A program made the translations under genes and the position numbers. The notes below the pieces were generated by a model. It was not told where the DNA came from, did no database searches, and saw only the letters and a program-made list of their open reading frames with translations. Source: Nostoc sp. CHAB 5715 (GTDB taxonomy: Bacteria > Cyanobacteriota > Cyanobacteriia > Cyanobacteriales > Nostocaceae). Taken from it: a stretch of DNA of 9,517 nucleotides. Positions 1-6,098 of this stretch are shown here, piece after piece. Positions within the stretch are counted from its first letter, which is position 1, and the number at the start of each line of letters is the position of its first letter. The stretch covers positions 1-9,517 of the forward strand of contig NZ_JAIVFR010000185.1 in NCBI RefSeq assembly GCF_020829685.1. The letters are read 5' to 3'.

Positions 1-27
1 GTCTTTTTGAGTACCAATCGTTTGCAT
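1..27 (-). CDS. Possible start of a minus-strand gene running off the left edge
   Basis: On the minus strand an ATG (bases 27-25) follows an AAAGG ribosome-binding-like motif about eight bases upstream and opens a frame MQTIGTQKD that stays open to the window edge. Only nine codons are visible, so no family can be named. Support is the start codon, its spacing from the motif, and the MITE-like element and non-coding DNA behind it. A chance ATG is quite possible. Confidence 0.22.
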
Positions 28-51
28 ATTTATTACCTTTGATATGAGTGA

Positions 52-140
52 TTTATACCAATTCGTAATTAAAAAAAGTCAGATTTCATCTGGGTTTGCA
101 AAGTTGTATCTATAGTTTGATTTTGGAGAATTGGTATTAA
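52..140. repeat. MITE-like element with terminal inverted repeats
   Basis: The ends carry a perfect 10-bp inverted repeat, ATACCAATTC at 55-64 and GAATTGGTAT at 128-137, extendable to 13 bp with one mismatch (52-64 and 128-140). The interior is AT-rich with no reading frame of note. Size, terminal inverted repeats and lack of coding capacity fit a miniature inverted-repeat element. I cannot confirm target-site duplication or copy number from one window. Confidence 0.5.
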
Positions 141-240
141 CAGTGATTGTATTGATTGGTAGGTTTACTGGTATCAATAGTAAGACCAGTTTGATAACTG
201 GACTCCAAAAAGCAAGCTCAAGAGCAATTGAAGTAAATAG

Positions 241-267
241 AAACTGGCACAAGATTTGTACCAGTTT
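241..267 (-). terminator. Hairpin terminator after the DUF4335 gene
   Basis: Read on the minus strand, the arms AAACTGG and CCAGTTT, a U-G wobble pair and the inner arms ACAA/TTGT make a 12-bp stem with a three-base loop. It begins 29 bases past the TAA stop of the DUF4335 gene (297-299) and is followed by TTTCTATTT-like sequence on the transcript. Position and shape fit an intrinsic terminator, although the U tract is interrupted. Confidence 0.5.
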
Positions 268-296
268 TATAAGTGGCATTAAACAGATTAATTTAC

Positions 297-1931
297 TTAT
301 TCATCTGGAAAAGTCTGTACCTTGCCATCAGGAGTGAGAACAACTCGAATTTTGACATTTTGTCCGCGTTTATTGGCAGAAACAAAAGGTTTCCCAACTT
401 CAGGCATTCCAGCGCTATCAACAAAGTCTCTTGCTGCCTTATTGAGAGGAATAATTCGTTCAATTGTGCCGTCAACACTGACTATCAAACTGTACTCTAA
501 TGTTTGTCCTAGTCCAGTGGGTGGTTGCCAACGTTTTTTTAAGTATTCTCTAGCTTCTGCTACTTGAGGTGTATCAAATAATGTGCCAGTAGCCACTTCT
601 GTAGATTTGGGGCTTTGGCGTTCGTTCCCTAATTGATCGATAAAGGGATTATTATCCGCAGTTCTAGAGGAGGAAAGTTGTGAGGCAGGTTTCTCTCCAG
701 GAGAAGATTGCTGTAGGGAATTAATTCTTTCCTCTAGCTGTTGTGAGGTTAGTTGGGAGGGTTGGGTAGCAGTATTACCACTATTGGGTATGGTGTTAAG
801 AGACGGGGGGACAACTGGTGAGATATTAGTTGGTAAGCTGTTTGTGTTAGAAGATAGCCTGGGTGGCAAATCCCGCAGCTTAGGCAGAGTACCAGGTTGG
901 GTAGTTGACCCTGTAGAGTTTTGTGCAAGATTTGGTAATATAGCAATTTCCTGACCTGGGATTTTGCTAGATGATGCGTTAGCGTTCGCGGAGCGTCTCG
1001 TAGAGAAGCTCGCCGGAGGCATCGCTCCATTAGTGGAAAGGGTTGAAGTCTTGTCCTGAGGTATTGTTAACGCATTTAAAGGTGGCGGTGTAGAGAAACT
1101 AGAACTAGGGGCTGTTAGAGGTGCTTGGGGTAAAGTGGATGTGGAAAGTGGAGGGGTGGAACCTAGCAAATTATCTGATGGATTATTGAGTCCAGGTTGA
1201 GGCGTGGGAAAGTTTAGTGAAGGTGAAGTTTCTAAAGCAGACTTTACTGCTGCTGGATCTGCTGTTTTGGCTATCTGCTGTTGCTTTTCCCTAAGGTTGT
1301 TAGCATATTGCCAAGTAACTGGTAAAAAACCTACACCTAATACTAATACTGCGGCAACAGGTGCCCAAGCAGGGAACCTCAGAGTCGAAGTGCTGTTGAG
1401 AGTTGGGAGGGCCATGACATCAGTTGAGTACTCATCTAAAGCACTGGCCAAATCGAATAGTTGCAACAGACTGAGTTGAATTACGGGGCCGGATGATTGG
1501 TTGGCGAGAGAACCGAGAAATAAGTTGTGAGTTAAATGGCTGCTTGGTTCTAAGCGGATATTTGCCCCAGGAATCTGGGTACTAAAGGAATTTAATATTT
1601 TTGTAGAGGACTTTAATTCCGGCTCACCTAATGCTGTGCTTGACTCCTGGGTATCGAAAAAACTAACGCAAAAGCTTTCTGGAGACTGTTGGAGGAATTG
1701 CTGTACGTAGCTTGTGACTGCATCACATAAAGCTTCAAGTTGATCGCGATCGCCCCGAATTAGAACTTTGTGTTTTTCTGATAGTTGGGGATCATCAAAA
1801 CGAAGCTCAAAGCTCAGATGCTTGAGGACAGTTTTCCCCATCCAACGCGACAGAGGTGAGCTTTGCGCGAATACTTCTAGCGTGCAAGTAGGGGGTGTGT
1901 AGCAACGAGTGACAGAATTTGATAGAGGCAT
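297..1931 (-). CDS. DUF4335 domain-containing membrane-anchored protein
   Basis: This 544-residue protein has a conserved N-terminal domain (about 1-175), with YTPPTCTLEV, SPLSRW, LSFELRFDDP and the RGDRDQLEALCDAVTSYV stretch that I recognise as DUF4335, a cyanobacterial family of unknown function. A single membrane segment follows at about 187-207 (PAWAPVAAVLVLGVGFLPV), then a long Ser/Thr/Pro/Asn-rich linker (210-450), then a compact C-terminal domain (about 455-544) with EYLKKRWQPP and SLIVSVDGTIERIIPLN. The linker should lie on the opposite side of the membrane from the N-terminal domain; orientation is not shown by sequence. The gene lies downstream of the DUF3038 gene on the same strand, the usual pairing, across a 255-bp gap. 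A dispersed repeat encodes residues 303-319. Family call is firm; function unknown. Confidence 0.92.
   Translation of the reverse strand: MPLSNSVTRCYTPPTCTLEVFAQSSPLSRWMGKTVLKHLSFELRFDDPQLSEKHKVLIRGDRDQLEALCDAVTSYVQQFLQQSPESFCVSFFDTQESSTALGEPELKSSTKILNSFSTQIPGANIRLEPSSHLTHNLFLGSLANQSSGPVIQLSLLQLFDLASALDEYSTDVMALPTLNSTSTLRFPAWAPVAAVLVLGVGFLPVTWQYANNLREKQQQIAKTADPAAVKSALETSPSLNFPTPQPGLNNPSDNLLGSTPPLSTSTLPQAPLTAPSSSFSTPPPLNALTIPQDKTSTLSTNGAMPPASFSTRRSANANASSSKIPGQEIAILPNLAQNSTGSTTQPGTLPKLRDLPPRLSSNTNSLPTNISPVVPPSLNTIPNSGNTATQPSQLTSQQLEERINSLQQSSPGEKPASQLSSSRTADNNPFIDQLGNERQSPKSTEVATGTLFDTPQVAEAREYLKKRWQPPTGLGQTLEYSLIVSVDGTIERIIPLNKAARDFVDSAGMPEVGKPFVSANKRGQNVKIRVVLTPDGKVQTFPDE
976..1025. repeat. 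Dispersed GC-rich repeat inserted in frame in the DUF4335 gene
   Basis: This 50-bp block begins GCGTTAGCGTTCGCGGAGCG and ends CGCCGGAGGCATCGC, typical of short repeats scattered in Nostocales genomes. It is more GC-rich than the flanking gene and contains small palindromes (for example TCTCGTAGAGA). On the minus strand it encodes residues 303-319 (AMPPASFSTRRSANANA) in the disordered linker, where an insertion is tolerable. That it is a repeat comes from recognition, since no second full copy is present here. Confidence 0.6.
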
Positions 1932-2175
1932 GGCAGGAACTGCGAAGAAGACTATTTGGAATTTTGCAAAAAAGTTAAGCCAGTTGCTTGCAAAGAAAAG
2001 TTGAAACTGCGGATTCCTCCACTCAGAATTTTGTCAAGTTCCTTCTGTTATGCAAACTGATTCAGGTGCAAAGAGGAAGACAGTGCTGATAGTGCATCGC
2101 CCAAGAGCTAACGACCATCAAAAGGGAATCCTTACCTAGCAAACTTTAATGAGCGAATTTTGGTTGAGGAATTTC

Positions 2176-2196
2176 AAATCTAAAATCTAAAATTTT
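2176..2196. repeat. Short heptamer tandem repeat (STRR-like) at the DUF3038 stop
   Basis: Two exact copies of AAATCTA (2176-2182 and 2183-2189) are followed by a degenerate AAATTTT. This resembles the heptanucleotide STRR repeats known from heterocystous cyanobacteria. The second copy supplies the TAG stop of the DUF3038 gene (complement of 2187-2189), so the last few residues (STKF) are probably repeat-derived. The rest of the 1932-2175 gap shows no gene or clear hairpin. Confidence 0.5.
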
Positions 2197-2792
2197 GTAG
2201 AACGGTCTATAAGTGCTAGCCAGAGACGCCGATGCCCACCAGGAGCACTGTAAAAAAGTAACTCTACAAGCAGTTTTAGGGCCAGGTTGGTAAGTAAATC
2301 CGTTGAGATTTTCTCGTCCTCTTCCATCCGCTCTTGGTAGGTGTTGCAAAAAGCATCAATATAATCTCCAAGTAAAGCAGCCTGGTGAGGTTCCCGGTTA
2401 TTTCCTGCCATTTGTTCCAACAGTCCGACAGCGCGGCGAATCAATTCCTGGTGCTGTTTAGCTAGGTAGCAGATGATCAGAACAAGCGATCGCGCTTCTT
2501 CGACATCTAGCTTTTTTCGCCCTCCTTGACCTTTGCGTAGGGGATTTGATTGGCGCAGTCGCCATAAAGCTACGCGGTCTGGTACTCTTGACTCTAAATT
2601 CAGATCAGTTGCCGCCGAAAGCATAGCCTCTGAACCAATCCCAGTTAAGGTTTCTAGCGCCAACAGCACCAAGTCTAATTGGGTTTTGATATTGTCCCAT
2701 TGAACTGTGTTTGGGGCTGGAAGCTTGATTAAATCCTCCCACTGGGAATTCGGAGTGGCTGAGTTGGTGGCCGAGTGCATAACTTTTAGCAT
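2187..2792 (-). CDS. DUF3038 domain-containing protein
   Basis: This 201-residue soluble, mostly helical protein belongs to DUF3038, a cyanobacterial family of unknown function. The recognisable core runs from WDNIKTQLDLVLLALETLTG (32-51) through SRVPDRVALWRLRQSNPLRK (68-87) and GRKKLDVEEARSLVLIICYL (91-110) to the C-terminal LLTNLALKLLVELLFYSAPG segment (166-185). It has no signal peptide or membrane segment. It is the upstream member of the DUF3038-DUF4335 pair, suggesting joint function with the membrane-anchored DUF4335 protein. The first ATG (2792) lacks a strong ribosome-binding site; an ATG four codons further in (2780) has AAAAG upstream and is an equally good start. The stop lies in a heptamer repeat, so the tail may differ from relatives. 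Confidence 0.9.
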   Translation of the reverse strand: MLKVMHSATNSATPNSQWEDLIKLPAPNTVQWDNIKTQLDLVLLALETLTGIGSEAMLSAATDLNLESRVPDRVALWRLRQSNPLRKGQGGRKKLDVEEARSLVLIICYLAKQHQELIRRAVGLLEQMAGNNREPHQAALLGDYIDAFCNTYQERMEEDEKISTDLLTNLALKLLVELLFYSAPGGHRRLWLALIDRSTKF

Positions 2793-3121
2793 AGATGATC
2801 AAGCTGATAGGGGATGTTGCTGTTACCCATTTTGAAACCAGACTCTCAAGCATCAAGGTTGGTTTCCCATAGGTATGAGCCAGAGGCTTCAGGTAGATTT
2901 TTTTATGTGGTAAGCAGCAGGTATCTTTGTCCTACTCTAGATGAAAATTTATTTTCGACAAAGTAGAAAAGTATCAATTCTAGTTAAGGTTTACCCGACT
3001 TTCGCTGCAAGTTCCGTACAATAGTATAAATAAACAATGTTTTGAATGCTAACCTCTAATTATCGTTAAGTAATTATGTAGAATACTTCCTAATTTATTT
3101 GCGGCTTTAAATTTTGAATTT
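2793..3121. other. Divergent intergenic region
   Basis: This stretch lies between the DUF3038 gene (minus) and the glycosyltransferase remnant (plus). It has no convincing reading frame or RNA. It should hold the promoter of the DUF3038-DUF4335 pair, but I cannot fix -35/-10 boxes with confidence. An AT-rich TATAAA-like site lies near 3025 on the plus strand. Its right end (about 3109-3121, AAATTTTGAATTT) resembles a TTTGAAT heptamer repeat and marks where homology to the glycosyltransferase stops. Confidence 0.4.
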
Positions 3122-3796
3122 TATCCATTCATAGCTTTGTTTGCATCTGTGGGTTTAAACTGGTTAGGTAGTATTTACCAGACAGGAATTTCCCCCCAAT
3201 TACCTCTTGAAAAAGGTAAAATAAATATATTAAGCCTTTTTGCAAAAAAGAATCTTCCTCGAAATCTCAGTTATGGCTTTGGTGGGTTCGGTGTTTTACT
3301 TGTAATAGCGAGTATTGGTGTTCTTAGTTGGGGTGGTTCTGACATCTGCAAGTATGCAACTATTGGCTTGGCTATGGGTTTGGGTTGGTTAATTTTACCT
3401 ATGGTGTGGATTAGTCGTTACCACTTTGGCAAGAAGTTTCTCACAGCGCGTTATTGGATTGCAGGTTGGTTAATTCCCTGTTGGCTAGCTTTGGCGATGA
3501 TGGGTAGCATAGGGCTTTTAAGTGACTATAACCCTGTTTTGAAATCTTTTTTACAACAAAGTGCGATCGCCCCAATTCTTCAATCTCATCCTACCTACTA
3601 TGTGCAAATAGACGCTAAAACCAAAGTACTGCTTAATTTCTATCTTTCTATTCACCCCCAACAAGTAGCATCTATTTCCCAAATACCAGCTTTGAGCTAT
3701 GCTTGGATTTACACTGAGCAGTCCCCTAAATTATCTAGACCTCACCGCATTATCGGCACTGTCAAAGAGTACCAGTTGATTGAATTTATTCCCTAA
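3122..3796 (+). pseudogene. C-terminal remnant of a GT39/PMT-type membrane glycosyltransferase
   Basis: The frame is open from about 3074 but has no ATG until well inside. The best formal start is a TTG at 3137 (219 residues). Upstream codons in the same frame read YPFIALFASVGLNWLG, which matches the conserved YP-x-x-AL membrane segment late in ArnT/PMT-like glycosyltransferases (GT39), which transfer sugars from lipid carriers on the outer face of the membrane. Three more hydrophobic segments follow (about residues 49-68, 76-97 and 108-127 from the TTG), then a soluble tail with KTKVLLNFYLSIH, LSYAWIYTEQ and PHRIIGTVKEYQLIEFIP, as I remember from cyanobacterial GT39 proteins. The catalytic N-terminal part, with the acidic residues of the first periplasmic loop, is missing. 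I infer a 5'-truncated, inactive gene; a small four-helix membrane protein is the alternative. Confidence 0.55.
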
Positions 3797-3815
3797 GACA
3801 GATGTCAAGCAACTA

Positions 3816-3843
3816 TTGCTAAAAAAATTAATCTAGTTATAAT
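3816..3843 (+). promoter_or_regulatory. Sigma-70-type promoter of the marR gene
   Basis: TTGCTA (3816-3821) and a perfect TATAAT (3838-3843) are separated by 16 bp, and the marR ATG lies 29 bases after the -10 box. This is the best -35/-10 pair in the window. The palindrome immediately downstream covers the likely transcription start. Confidence 0.55.
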
Positions 3844-3845
3844 AA

Positions 3846-3859
3846 TAGTACGCATACTA
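3846..3859. promoter_or_regulatory. Candidate MarR operator
   Basis: TAGTA-CGCA-TACTA is an inverted repeat with perfect 5-bp arms and a 4-base spacer, two bases after the -10 box and 13 bases before the marR ATG. MarR-family repressors often bind such palindromes over their own promoter, so autoregulation is a reasonable inference. The pairing with this regulator is not proved by the sequence. Confidence 0.45.
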
Positions 3860-3872
3860 AGTATTTTGCTAA

Positions 3873-4340
3873 ATGGTTTCTACATCTAATCACTCCCCAC
3901 CTTTAGATTCGTGGCAGCAAAATCTGGCACCATACAATTTGGGCTACAGAATCAAATTAGTCTCACAACTGCTTGGACGCAAGTTTACAGATAGGCTAGA
4001 ACCCTTTGGACTTACGCCATTTCACTGGCTAGTTTTGTGCTGTTTGTGGCAAGAAGATGGTTTACCTACTTCTAGTATTGGGGACAAACTCAAACAAGTG
4101 GGAGGAACTTTAACAGGCGTACTAGATCGGATGGAAGAACGCGGCCTGGTGCGTCGAGAACGCGACACTCACGATCGCCGCATCTGGCGAATCTGGCTAA
4201 CGGATGCAGGTAAGGAACTGGAAGGCGTTTTACCCCCAATCGCCGCAGCAGTGCGTGATGAAGCGATGGATGGTATTTCCTTTGCTGACCGGGAACTGTT
4301 TTCTGAAATCTTGAACCGGGCGATCGCTAACCTCTCCTAA
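3873..4340 (+). CDS. MarR-family transcriptional regulator
   Basis: This 155-residue protein looks complete. It has an N-terminal dimerisation helix (about 24-44), a winged helix-turn-helix from LTPFHWLVLCCLWQEDGL (47-64) through SSIGDKLKQVGGTLTGVLDR (67-86), and the classic charged wing ERGLVRRERDTHDRRIWRIW (89-108) followed by LTDAGKEL. A C-terminal helix completes the dimer interface. MarR proteins repress by binding palindromes as dimers and usually release DNA on binding small aromatic or toxic ligands. Many sit directly upstream of HlyD-MFS efflux genes, and fragments of exactly such genes follow here. Start chosen at ATG 3873, after a promoter and operator-like palindrome. The regulator seems intact while its likely targets are broken. 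Confidence 0.92.
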   Translation: MVSTSNHSPPLDSWQQNLAPYNLGYRIKLVSQLLGRKFTDRLEPFGLTPFHWLVLCCLWQEDGLPTSSIGDKLKQVGGTLTGVLDRMEERGLVRRERDTHDRRIWRIWLTDAGKELEGVLPPIAAAVRDEAMDGISFADRELFSEILNRAIANLS

Positions 4341-4346
4341 AGATAA

Positions 4347-4400
4347 TGCCAAATCACCCGACCGGGGATGTCTGCGGAAGTTGCTGTGGAAGTCAAGTAA
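4347..4400 (+). pseudogene. Residual 3' end of an HlyD/EmrA-type adaptor gene
   Basis: Between the marR stop and the transporter remnant, one frame reads QITRPGMSAEVAVEVK and then TAA (4398-4400). The R-P-G-M-S plus alternating-valine ending is typical of the C-terminus of HlyD/EmrA membrane-fusion proteins, which link inner-membrane MFS pumps to the outer envelope. The frame is closed upstream by TAA at 4344-4346, so nearly the whole gene is gone. It overlaps the formal start of the next frame, which makes that start artefactual. The match is short, so confidence is limited. Confidence 0.4.
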
Positions 4401-4819
4401 TATATCGGTTTTCTCGGTATCGTACCTTAATTAGTACGCAAGTCTTGGCGATGATTCAATCGTTAACATTAGCAGCGCTGGCGCTGACTGGTGTGATCCA
4501 GGTATGGCACATCATCGCCTTGAGTTTGTTGCAAGGATTTATTAACGCCTTAGATGCGCCAGCCCGCCAAGCATTTGTGCCAGAATTGGTTGAGCACAGA
4601 GAAGATTTAGCCAATGCGATCGCTATCAACTCCACGATGATCAACGGTGCTAGATTAATTGGCCCTGCGATCGGCGGTTTACTAATTGCCAGGGTTGGAA
4701 CTGCTTATTGTTTTTTATTTGATGGTTTGAGCTACATTGCTGTAATCGCCGCTTTATTGGCAATGAAAGTTAAACCTTGGAAAAATGTAGTAACTGACGG
4801 TAATCCCTTACAAAAAGTT

Positions 4820-4826
4820 AAGGAGG
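4820..4826 (+). promoter_or_regulatory. Near-perfect Shine-Dalgarno ahead of the mini-EmrB frame
   Basis: AAGGAGG lies nine bases before the ATG at 4836. It is really coding sequence of the upstream transporter (codons for Val-Lys-Glu-Gly), brought next to EmrB sequence by a deletion. It makes ATG 4836 a better start than the TTG at 4830. Confidence 0.45.
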
Positions 4827-4835
4827 GATTTGTAT

Positions 4836-5459
4836 ATGCCTTTAGTTTTCCACATGCTTGGTGCATTTATGGCGGTATTGGATATTCAAATAACTAATGC
4901 TTCGCTGCAAGATATTCAAGCAAGTTTAGGAGCAACCTTAGAAGAAGGTTCTTGGATTTCTACAGCGTATCTCGTAGCAGAAATTGTGGTAATTCCAGGG
5001 GCATTAATGCTAGCTGGTGTTTGGTATGGAATTAAGCAAGAAAAACCCCAACTTAATTTACTGAAACAAGGTGACTGGTGGGGAATTATTGCAATGGCTA
5101 TTGGGTTAGGTTCCCTGCAAGTTGTTTTAGAAGAAGGTAGCCGCAAAGATTGGTTTGGTTCGTTAACTAATAGAGAGCAATTTTACTCGAATAGATTGGG
5201 TGATACAGTATCTTTATATAATCCAGAAACTCAACAGCGAATTGACCAAATGACGCAGTATTTTGTCAGTCGAGGAGCAGATTTAAGTACAGCACAAAAT
5301 CAAGCGATCGCATACATATCCAACATCGTCCGCCGGGAAGCATTTGTAATGGCTTTTAACGATTGTTTCTACTTTATTGGCATTGCTTTACTAATTAGTG
5401 GTCTTGCTATTTTATTCTTCAAAAAGGTGAAAGCAACTGGTGGCGCTGTCGCTCATTAA
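4836..5459 (+). pseudogene. EmrB-like (DHA2) MFS transporter with two large in-frame internal deletions
   Basis: From ATG 4836 the frame encodes 207 residues; DHA2 drug exporters normally have about 500 residues and 14 helices. It joins three blocks of an EmrB protein. Block one is helix 1 and the helix 2 region: MLGAFMAVLDIQITNASLQD, EEGSWISTAYLVAEIVVIP. Block two is the central loop: GALMLAGVWYGI, LLKQGDWWGIIAMAIGLGSL, EEGSRKDWFGS. Block three is the C-terminal end: LTNREQFYSNRLGD, IVRREAFVMAFNDCFYFIGI, FFKKVKATGGAVAH. The junctions are near 4992-4999 (inside ATTCCAGGG) and near 5160-5163. About a hundred codons are missing at the first and about two hundred at the second, judged from memory of the family. 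Both losses keep the frame, and a strong ribosome-binding site precedes the ATG, so a short membrane protein might be made, but not a working pump. Confidence 0.75.
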
Positions 5460-5507
5460 ATTTGTTGTATGAGTTAAAATGTTTGGTAAAACTAGTAAGG
5501 TACTAAA

Positions 5508-6098
5508 ATGGTCGTTAGCCAAAGTGAGTACTATATCTCCCCAGAAGAATATCTAGAAGGCGAGAAATTTAGTGAAATCAAACACGAATATATTGATGGG
5601 CAAGTCTACGCAATGGCAGGGGCAAGTGATGCTCATGTCACAGTTAGCATGAATGTATCAATGCTGTTACGAAACCATCTCCGGGGTAGTGGTTGCCGTG
5701 TCTACATGTTAGACATGAAAGCACAAATTGATCTGATAAATCGCTATTTTTATCCCGATGTAATGGTGACATATGATACACGAGATAGAGAATCTGAATA
5801 TTTTAAGTCTCATCCTTGCTTAATTATCGAAGTGCTTTCTGAATCAACAGAAGGCTATGACAGAGGCAAGAAATTCGCTAGTTACCGACACTTAGAATCA
5901 CTACAAGAATATGTGCTAATTTCACCAGAGCGAATGAGTGTTGAATGCTTCCGTCGCAATGAAGAAGGACATTGGGTACTTTACCCTTATGAAAAAGAAC
6001 AAGAAGTGCATTTAGCTAGCGTTGATTTTCGGTGTGCGATGCCTACGGCGGGCTACGCCTACGCAGAAATATATGAAGATGTAGTATTAGTACCCTAA
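5508..6098 (+). CDS. Uma2-family (DUF820) PD-(D/E)XK nuclease-fold protein
   Basis: This 196-residue protein belongs to the Uma2/DUF820 family, greatly expanded in cyanobacteria, with a restriction-endonuclease-like fold. Its true activity is mostly unknown. Landmarks in order are YISPEEYLEGEK (9-20), HEYIDGQVYAMAG (26-38), the first acidic site YPDVMV (82-87, Asp84), the E-x-K-like strand LIIEVLSEST (105-114, Glu108), YDRGKKFASY (117-126, basic residues) and LQEYVLISP (132-140). The catalytic pattern seems intact. An AAGG motif lies seven bases before the ATG. Residues 177-186 come from a dispersed repeat inserted before the usual EIYEDV ending. It converges on the next Uma2 gene with overlapping stops. 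It may be mobile or selfish in origin. Confidence 0.92.
   Translation: MVVSQSEYYISPEEYLEGEKFSEIKHEYIDGQVYAMAGASDAHVTVSMNVSMLLRNHLRGSGCRVYMLDMKAQIDLINRYFYPDVMVTYDTRDRESEYFKSHPCLIIEVLSESTEGYDRGKKFASYRHLESLQEYVLISPERMSVECFRRNEEGHWVLYPYEKEQEVHLASVDFRCAMPTAGYAYAEIYEDVVLVP
6036..6064. repeat. Dispersed 29-bp repeat inside the Uma2 gene
   Basis: The block starts GCGATGCCTACGGCG, ends GGCTACGCCTACGC, and is clearly GC-richer than the surrounding gene. It is a short repeat familiar from Nostoc-type genomes. It encodes AMPTAGYAY in frame, splitting what in relatives would be an RCA-IAEIYEDV-like ending. Only one copy is in this window, so its repeat nature is by recognition. Confidence 0.55.

Larger units (their letters stand above)
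4346..4897 (+). pseudogene. Middle fragment of a DHA3 (MFS_3) transporter
   Basis: The 183-codon frame contains a recognisable MFS_3/DHA3 core from about residue 21 (RFSRYRTLISTQVLAMIQSL) through the conserved INALDAPARQAFVPELV (66-82), then NAIAINSTMINGARLIGPAI (90-109), GTAYCFLFDGLSY and KVKEGFVYAFSFP (157-169). These cover roughly transmembrane helices 3-6 of an expected twelve. The first 20 codons belong to other DNA: partly the HlyD tail read in another frame, with Cys-Gly-Ser-Cys-Cys text unlike a transporter. After about 4853 the frame shifts into EmrB sequence and ends in a non-homologous tail (AWCIYGGIGYSNN). Both ends look like deletion junctions, so no functional transporter can be made. 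Confidence 0.75.

Noticed and set aside
131..337. 68-codon plus-strand frame at the left end
   Set aside because: It starts inside the MITE-like element, crosses the terminator hairpin and runs into the DUF4335 gene; no family resemblance.
749..1030. 93-codon minus-strand frame within the DUF4335 gene
   Set aside because: Out-of-frame shadow of the linker region; composition reflects repeat and Pro/Ser codons read in another frame.
2605..2856. 83-codon minus-strand frame overlapping the start of DUF3038
   Set aside because: Shadow frame; DUF3038 in the other frame has clear family motifs.
3137..3796. A novel four-helix membrane protein
   Set aside because: In-frame codons upstream of the TTG extend GT39-like homology and no good start or ribosome-binding site exists, so a truncated glycosyltransferase is simpler.
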